Origin: Canna indica
Taxonomy: Eukaryota > Streptophyta > Magnoliopsida > Zingiberales > Cannaceae
DNA: 64,000 nucleotides
Assembly (NCBI GenBank): GCA_034359265.1
Contig: CP136891.1
Span: forward strand, 76,934,501 to 76,998,500
Direction of reading: 5' to 3'
The position numbers were made by a program, and so were the translations under genes. Below the pieces are notes generated by a model. That model ran no database searches. It saw only the letters and a program-made list of their open reading frames with translations, and was not told the DNA's origin. Every line of letters begins with the position of its first letter. Positions within the stretch are counted from its first letter, which is position 1. Shown in pieces: positions 57,679-64,000 of the stretch.

Positions 57679-58180
57679 CACTACTAGAATAGTCGCTTTC
57701 ATCGACGGCCGCCGAAACAGTCGAAAACATCCACAGCTTTCCAACGACCACACAATCTATGGCATATGTAACCACATCAACAACGGCTCCCATACAGCCA
57801 CCTTAGCCCGTCGCTTATGAGCAGATAGCGCGGACGAGACGCGAAATGAAATAAGTAATTGGCCACGACTTTGAGAGGTCCCAGTGGGCCATCGGTGATA
57901 TAATAAATCAATAGCGACGACTATCAACGACTGTCGCTTATGAATTGATAGCGTGCATGCGGTGCAAAAATAAAACGCTAGTCACCAACGGTTTAAAGAG
58001 GGCCATGTTGGCCGTCGGTGATTTAATAATCAAAGATCCACGGTTTATCGGTGGCTGACAAGTTGTCGGTGATTTTTTTTTTAAAAAATTTACATTCGTG
58101 CCCAACCCTTCCTCTTTCTTCCGTTTCTTCTTCTCTTCTCTGCTACCGCCACTACTGTCGCTTGTTGCCGCTTGCTGGCA
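57679..58180. mobile_element. Truncated CACTA transposon end (copy 2)
   Basis: CACTACTAGAATAGTCGC, then CATCGACGGCCGCCG and GTCGGTGATTTAATA subterminal repeats, matching 30,248-30,740. It is interrupted at CTTGCTGGCA by the LTR that starts at 58,181. Confidence 0.82.
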
Positions 58181-60172
58181 TGTAATATTCGAGATATTAT
58201 GATAATTTTTATTATTTATCTTTGTTAGTCTAGCGGGCTGATTCGAGGTCAAGCTAAGCCGAGTCATGATCCAGTGCGAGCTTGAAAGCTCGGGTAAGTA
58301 GGAATATGATTTATGTGGTTTTTTTCCTACTTAGATAAATTTATTTAATTGTTGTAATGTGTGTGCTTGATTTATTAAAATTTATTGCACGTGTGTGCAT
58401 GTGATTGATGCTTGTATTTAGCATGTGGTTAAGTTTGGGTTGAGGAGTTGATTAGCGGGTTTGGATTCGGATTTGATGCATATGCGAATTAAAAGAGGTT
58501 AGGGTTAGATGAGATGAAAAATTAAGGGATTATAAAATCCTCCCATAGGGCTAGGCGGCTCCCTATTGGAGCCGCACCAGCCGCCTAGAGAGAAGAGAGG
58601 AACCGCGAGCAGAGCCAAGCCGCCCCTCCCTTCCTCTCTCCCTTCCTCTCCCTTGGAAGCCAAGCTGTCGGCTTGGTTGGAGCTTCCGCCCCTTCCCCCT
58701 TGTTTGAGCCGAGCCGCTGCACTCTTTGAGGCCGGATTCGGAGGTCGCCGATTGGGAATTTTTCCTGATTTCTTTTTCCTAATCATGAGTGGTTTTACCC
58801 CTTCTTTTCTTGAAATTCTTCTCGTATTCTTGAGCCGATTTGGACGTTGAGACGTTCTTGTTGATTTTTCATCGATTTTTGAGTTTTTATCGTCGAATTC
58901 TTGTGTCGATTTGAGGGAGGGGCCCGAGATTCTTCTTTGTGGCTTGGCAGCCCTAGGACTACCCTAGGAGTGCTCGGCCAACATGAAAATAGGGGTGCCC
59001 TCGAGGTGTTTGATGAAATATCTAAGAGAAGATTCTTGCTTGTTTTGGGATCTATGTCTTAGATTGCTTACCTTATTAGGTTTCTATGACGTCAATGCAT
59101 ATCTTGTAATTAAATCTGAGATTTTAGTCTATTAATCATGTTTTACATATGAAAGGATTTAATCTTGATGCCATATATGTTCTTGATTTGAGTTTTTGAT
59201 TATGAAGCTTGAGTCTTGTTTTAAAGATGATATTGATGCTTGCTAAATCTTGTTTAGCAAATATGGTTTAATCTTTGTATGATTTATCTCAATATTATAA
59301 ATCTATTTTGGTAGTGATTAAAAATTTAATTACTATAAATTTTAGATTAATTACCTTGAAATGCTGAAAACTCAACATGCTGGAATTTCATGTTGAATTG
59401 TCATTAGAGAGGCTGATTTGTTAATTTCTGTTGTGATGAGTATAGTTCACTAAATATAGTCATGTAACCTATCATCTAACAAAAAAAAATAGTTTGGATC
59501 CATATGACACACTTTGAAAATCAGATTCAGTTTAGGCGCACTAATTTTGGTCTCAACGGTAAATTAAAAACAAAACCCTAATTTTGGCAAATAAGAATTT
59601 TAATTGTATAATTAAAATTCAAAGGGAAGCATAATATGTTAAGAGCCAACAAAATAAAACCTCATGGGTTGATGATATTATGGGTCTAGGCGTTGGGATC
59701 AAGCATACAGTGTTGCGGCGTTTCCCACTTAAGACACCCCTAAGACACCGTAGGAGACACTTGACTTAGGTCTTGTTTACGTCATATCTTTATGAATGGC
59801 AGAGAGGCTCGAATAGAAGCCAGATTGCGAGCTTGGTCCAGGAGGTTGGATGGTTAACTCCCAACCCTGTGTTTAAGAAATAAGTTTGGATGGGCAAATC
59901 CCGATTATTCTTGCGATATCTTTAAGGAACAAGTTCAGATGGGCGAATCCTGATTGTTCTTGCGTTTCTCGTGGAACAAGTTTGGACGGGCAAATCCCGA
60001 TTGTTCCCGAGTTTCTTTATTTAAGGAATAAGTTCGGATGAGCGAATCCCGATTATTCCTGCACTTTATCTAAGGGTTCTATTATAGGATAAGCTCAGAT
60101 GGGTCAATCCCGATTATCTTCATAGTCCTTGAGTGTGATTTATTGCCTTAGGGCACGGTTAGGCTGAGGCCT
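58181..60172. mobile_element. Gypsy-like LTR region
   Basis: Starts TGTAATATTCGAG immediately after interrupted CACTA sequence. Then come AT-rich DNA, a TATA-like GGGATTATAAAATCC at about 58,527 followed by a GC-rich leader-like stretch, and a block of about 50-bp repeats at 59,870-60,125. This is the organisation of large plant Ty3/gypsy LTRs. No polyprotein is seen, and the right end is not recognisable because a CACTA end follows. Open frames at 58,500-58,850 show no known domain. Confidence 0.5.
59870..60125. repeat. Five tandem units of about 50 bp
   Basis: Units read GGAAxAAGTTxGGATGGGCx followed by AATCCCGATTATTCTTGCG, starting near 59876, 59925, 59971, 60022 and 60085. Units diverge by 10-20 percent. 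They lie inside the LTR-like region. Confidence 0.8.
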
Positions 60173-60789
60173 CACTACTAGAATTATCGTCATCACCGAC
60201 GGCTCAGGCTGTGGCTGAACCATCGGTGATAGATATCACAGACGACGCAAATCATGGCAAAAAGTTGTCACTGATGAGCGCGCCTCAGATAAGTTGTGAC
60301 GGCCGAGCGAGGCAGTCACATGTAATCATCAGCGATAGCCACGTGCCCTGTTGTTGATTAAAAAACATCAGTGACGACTTTAGGAGCTGTCACTTATACC
60401 AACCATCAGCCATGGCCCGGACCCGTCGGTGATACTATTAGCAACTGTGATATTTGGTGCTACCCAGGTCATCAGCCATTTATGATAAGCTTTCAGCCAT
60501 GGCTTAGTGATGGTGAACTGTTGGTAAGCCGTGGCTAAAGGTGTATCCTATAACTGAAAAAATTAAAAAATTTATAAATTCATGTATATATATCGACTAC
60601 AAACTATTTTCAATCACATATTACAATCAGAAAATATCATACACATGCATTTGAAACCAAACATACAAGTTTTACATAAATATCATAAATATTAGTCTCA
60701 AACCGGAGGCAAACAATTATCAAAATATCATATATATACAACCAAGTATCAAAATATAAACAAGATACAATTAATCAAAATTTGATGGC

Positions 60790-62350
60790 CGTGGTGGAGG
60801 CGGTGGAGTCAACAACGACTGGGTTGAGGAGAACAATGACTGCGACATCATCAGTAGAAGCCCAGCGTGAGACGCAATCTGAGTGAGGAGTGTTTACATG
60901 TTCTAGATTGTCTATCTCAACTTGTCATTTGCCCGCCTTTTCTCCTGCATCTCCAGCCTCTGCTGGGTTAGCTCCGACTCCATGGCCGCTATCTAGCTCT
61001 GGTCTTGCGCTCGGGATGTTGAGGGCCGCTCACCCGTAGTTGGAGGGGTCGGTGCCCCAAGTGGCCCGAGCACGGCGCGTGTATGGCCACTGTCTGCAAA
61101 GCCATAAACACGGTCGTGCTCTCAGCCACCTGCAACCTCCACCCAAGCTCCTACGTCGAACTCCTCTGGTGTGCCTCCACGCTCGATCACAATCCTCGTG
61201 TAAGTTTCCTACACATGTTTATATTTTAAATATATAAAAACTATAAATAAAAATTGTGTAAATTAAATAGACATATATAAATACTTACCATTATATACGA
61301 TGCTCTGCTATCAACGTAGTCCCCCGCTCCTCGTCGACGACGGTGGGTGCGCTTAAATACCTCCTTCATCGACGGGCGTTGGACGGTGCCGTCCTCCGTC
61401 ACGCGCGTCTTACATTAGAAAAAAATACATTAGTATCATTATACACAATATATAATTTAAATAAAAATAATTAAATTATACATACAATACGATGCTCATG
61501 AACCGCAAAAGAGGTGGAGCCACCAGTGTGGCACGCGCCCGTGCCGTCCCCCCCGGACTTGCGATTTCTCGACGTAGTCTGAGAGACCTCCTGCCACTCA
61601 GGTGTGGCCCACCGCTCAACAAGCTGGTCCCATACAAGGCCAAGAATCCACTCGGGGGCGTGTCCCCGAGTCTGCCCTATCTGTGTGGCCCCCAGTTGTC
61701 TCATCACGGTCTGACGGGCCTGCTAAAGCAACTCGTTATAGCGAGCGCGGGCAACACGCTCCCAAGCAGCCTCAACAAAAGTGGTCTGGTGAATATTTAA
61801 TATTAACATTAATTTATTATTACTGATGAATATTTAACATTAATATTAATTTAATAAATATACTTACCATGAACTCTCGCCACAATAAATCCATATGCTC
61901 ACGGGGCACGTGAGACCATGTAGGCCATGCCCCGTGCATAAACTTCTGGATCGTCCCTGCTATCGTGCGAGGGATGTCCTCTTGCTCAAATCTGCACAAA
62001 ATATAAATTCATAATATGATATTTTGAAATAAATAAATGATAAGAAATAATTGATGCATATACTTACCATCTTCCGCGCACACTAATTGCTCTGTGCAGT
62101 GCTCCCTCAGGTGGCGGAGGGAGAATTATGTTAGGCCCTTGTGGCCTACGTCTCGAAGACGACGATCTTGGATCTGCGGATGGTGGCGGAGGGATGGTAG
62201 CTGAAGGTGAAGGGATGGTGACCAGATCAGGTGAGGGAACGGTGGACGGATCAGGTGTGGGGATGGTGGTGGAAGGCGAAGGGTCAGTGGGTACAGGTGG
62301 GGCGAGTGGTAATCGTCGGGGGTCCTACGAGAAATGCCTACTCGGGAACT
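60790..62350 (-). pseudogene. CACTA Transposase_24 (Ptta/En/Spm) gene, decayed
   Basis: Spliced minus-strand gene: a proline/serine-rich N terminus to RRRPQGPNIILPPP (62,340-62,068), then EDIPRTIAGTIQKFMHGAWP and HVPREHMDLLWREFM (61,991-61,868), an exon at 61,795-61,480 with PEWILGLVWDQLVERW and CHTGGSTSF, an exon around 61,410-61,308 with RPSMKEVFKRTHRRRRGAG, and a C-terminal coiled-coil-like exon (61,212-60,790). There is a stop within NELL*QARQ and more in the last exon; the first splice would also create a stop. This family accompanies CACTA transposases; its role in transposition is not well defined. Confidence 0.75.
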
Positions 62351-62549
62351 AATATGTCGAACCATAGCTGTAAAAATTTAATATAATTAGATTATATATA
62401 ATAGATTAATACATATATTTAATAATTGAATATATACTTCACATTTACAATTATTCGTCATCGTCATTATCATCATCCGTGTAATACTTTTCTTCTTGTT
62501 CTTCTGTATCAGAATCTTGAAATTCTTTTTCTTCTTCCTCATCATCATT

Positions 62550-63963
62550 CTATCCTTCCTCAACTTCATTATCGTCGTCATCAACGTATTTTATTTCCAA
62601 TTGAACTAACTCTGTGTCATCATCCTCGAGTATTGGACTAACTCGTTCCACTTCGAAAGGATCTTGTTCTTGATAGAAGTCATATGCTGGCTCATTCTCT
62701 CCAACTATCGTGTCAATTTTTCCTCTGGCTTTAGTCTTACAGACAACACGCCAATCTGTCATATCTTTCTTTCAAGACGGATACTGAATATAATATACTT
62801 GTTCAGCTTGAGATGCCAAGATAAATGGCTCATTTGAAGCCAATTTTGATTTGTAATTGACCTCAACTAGCTGTTTATACTTTGGATGAACTCTCATTTC
62901 CCTATCGCTTGTATCGAATCAATGACATTTAAAAAGGGTAACTGATTTACATTCGAAAAATTGCAATTCAATGACTTCTTCCAATAGTCCGTAAAAGTCA
63001 ACATCACATTTAGCATACGTTGTCCCTTTGACGCAGACCCCGTCATTCATAGTCTTTTTTGTAGATGAATATTCAAGTGTGTGAAATTTATATCCATTGA
63101 CAAAATAACCATTATAACACTATACAAGTTGTGTGGGTCCGCTAGCAAACTCAAAGATTTGGTTATCTATTTTGCCTATGTGTTTTGTGCTGTAAGCTTG
63201 AAACCAATTAGGGAACTCACGATTTCGTAATCTTTCTAATTCCTCATGGCTGTAAATTGAGTATTTTGTCACCATCTCAATGTCAAATATTTCAATGAAC
63301 TTCTCAATCTCTGGACAGTTTAGTAAAACGTACAAGTAGGCCAAATGGTACTCTTCATCGTTTAAGAATAGAGACGGACAAGAACCCAAAGCACGACCGG
63401 GGTAACCAAAGATATTTAAACAACCATATGATGGTCGAGCTCCCCCGTCGTCATTCCATGGAAGACGATTAAATCTTGTCTTGATGGTTGATTCAAAATA
63501 AAATACCGAAGCACCTTAAAAGGGATATTTTTTTGTCGGCCCGATTTTTTCTCATTGTAACGAGGATGTTCACATACCGGGTATTGCTCTAACTACGCAT
63601 TTTCTTTATAATATAAAATGCAGTTAGTTGGGCACGCGTGTATCTTTTCGTACCCAAACCCTAATTCCTCATCAACTTTGTTGTCTTATAAAAGGTTGGC
63701 TCAAACTTGTTATTTTGAGGTAGTATACCATTGATAAAGCTTGCAATTCGATCAAACACAACCCCGCTGATATTACAATCGGACTTGATGTTCAAGAGTT
63801 GTGTCATTGCCGAAAATATTGTATAATTAGGACAATTCTCATACAACGGTTCATCGGCAGATTTCAACATCTCGTAAAATTCTACAGCCTCCTTATTCGG
63901 CAATTCAATCTGTATCGCAGGTTGTTCTTCTGTGACTTCAACTATCGTAGTATCTGGTGGCAC
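62550..63963 (-). pseudogene. CACTA TNP2-type transposase, internally deleted
   Basis: The minus-strand reading continues from beyond the window. N-terminal part: PLYENCPNYTIFSAMTQLLN, then after a stop GLGYEKIHACPTNCILYYKE, another stop, and CEHPRYNEKK. The frame then jumps, near 63,510-63,470, to TRFNRLPWNDDGG, IFGYPGRALG and HLAYLYVLLNC (end of DUF4218), and on to DUF4216 words TTYAKCDVDFYGLLEEVIEL and EPFILASQAEQVYYIQYPS, ending in an acidic tail. The catalytic Transposase_21 core, several hundred residues in intact relatives, is missing. Confidence 0.82.
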
Positions 63964-64000
63964 TACCGTCTCAGTAACTGACTCAATATTATCATTTAAA

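Larger units (their letters stand above)
60173..64000 (-). mobile_element. CACTA (En/Spm) transposon, 3' portion, runs off the window
   Basis: Terminus CACTACTAGAATTATCGTC at 60173, subterminal repeats of CACCGACGG / CCATCGGTGAT to about 60,540, then two minus-strand genes typical of plant CACTA elements: Transposase_24 type (60,790-62,350) and TNP2 type (62,550-63,963 and beyond). Both are damaged. The other terminus lies beyond 64,000. Confidence 0.85.

Noticed and set aside
58566..58850. 94-codon + frame and overlapping minus-strand frame, Pro/Ser/Gly-rich
   Set aside because: In the GC-rich leader-like part of an LTR-like region, open on both strands, with no domain.

Overview
The window is nuclear DNA from a flowering plant, most likely a monocot that is not a compact-genome grass. 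The evidence is long AT-rich spliced introns, plant retrotransposons primed by initiator-Met tRNA, CACTA, hAT, Mutator and Tourist elements, a piece of plastid DNA, and an EMBRYONIC FLOWER 2 protein that looks closest to the monocot type as I remember it. I cannot name the species.

Layout. (1) 1-20,004: promoter, leader and 21 coding exons of one intact EMF2/VEFS-box Polycomb gene on the + strand. Its introns hold a 594-bp MITE, a foldback element with a hAT MITE nested in it, a TRIM, and a GC-rich block that may be an insertion. (2) 20,525-24,993: first copy of a 4.5-5 kb dispersed repeat carrying about 155-bp tandem arrays and a decayed, intron-bearing gene on the - strand that resembles the plant-mobile-domain/DUF1985 type. 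(3) 26,440-27,918 (-): an intact five-exon GDSL esterase/lipase gene. (4) 27,985-39,853: mobile and decayed sequence: a nested MULE/Tourist MITE pair, a truncated CACTA end, a solo LTR, three LINE fragments, and a GDSL relic. (5) 39,854-44,862: second copy of the 5-kb repeat, with plastid DNA (ycf1/ndhF) inserted in its gene. (6) 44,863-58,180: a second GDSL gene split by two copia elements. Element A (decayed) sits in exon 3, and element B (apparently intact, identical LTRs) sits in the right edge of A. (7) 58,181-64,000: a gypsy-like LTR region, then the 3' part of a decayed CACTA element with TNP2-type and Transposase_24-type genes on the - strand.

Only three coding units look intact: EMF2 (chromatin repression, flowering control), the GDSL esterase at 26.4-27.9 kb, and the copia element B polyprotein. 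The rest is fossil sequence from which an order of events can be read: GDSL duplication with a CACTA end already present, then MITEs, LINEs and copia A, then copia B very recently.

I found no evidence of a new biological system. The most informative signals are the nested GDSL insertion with its target-site duplications, the recent non-canonical copia element, and the plastid insertion beside a deletion at the same joint in the sister repeat.
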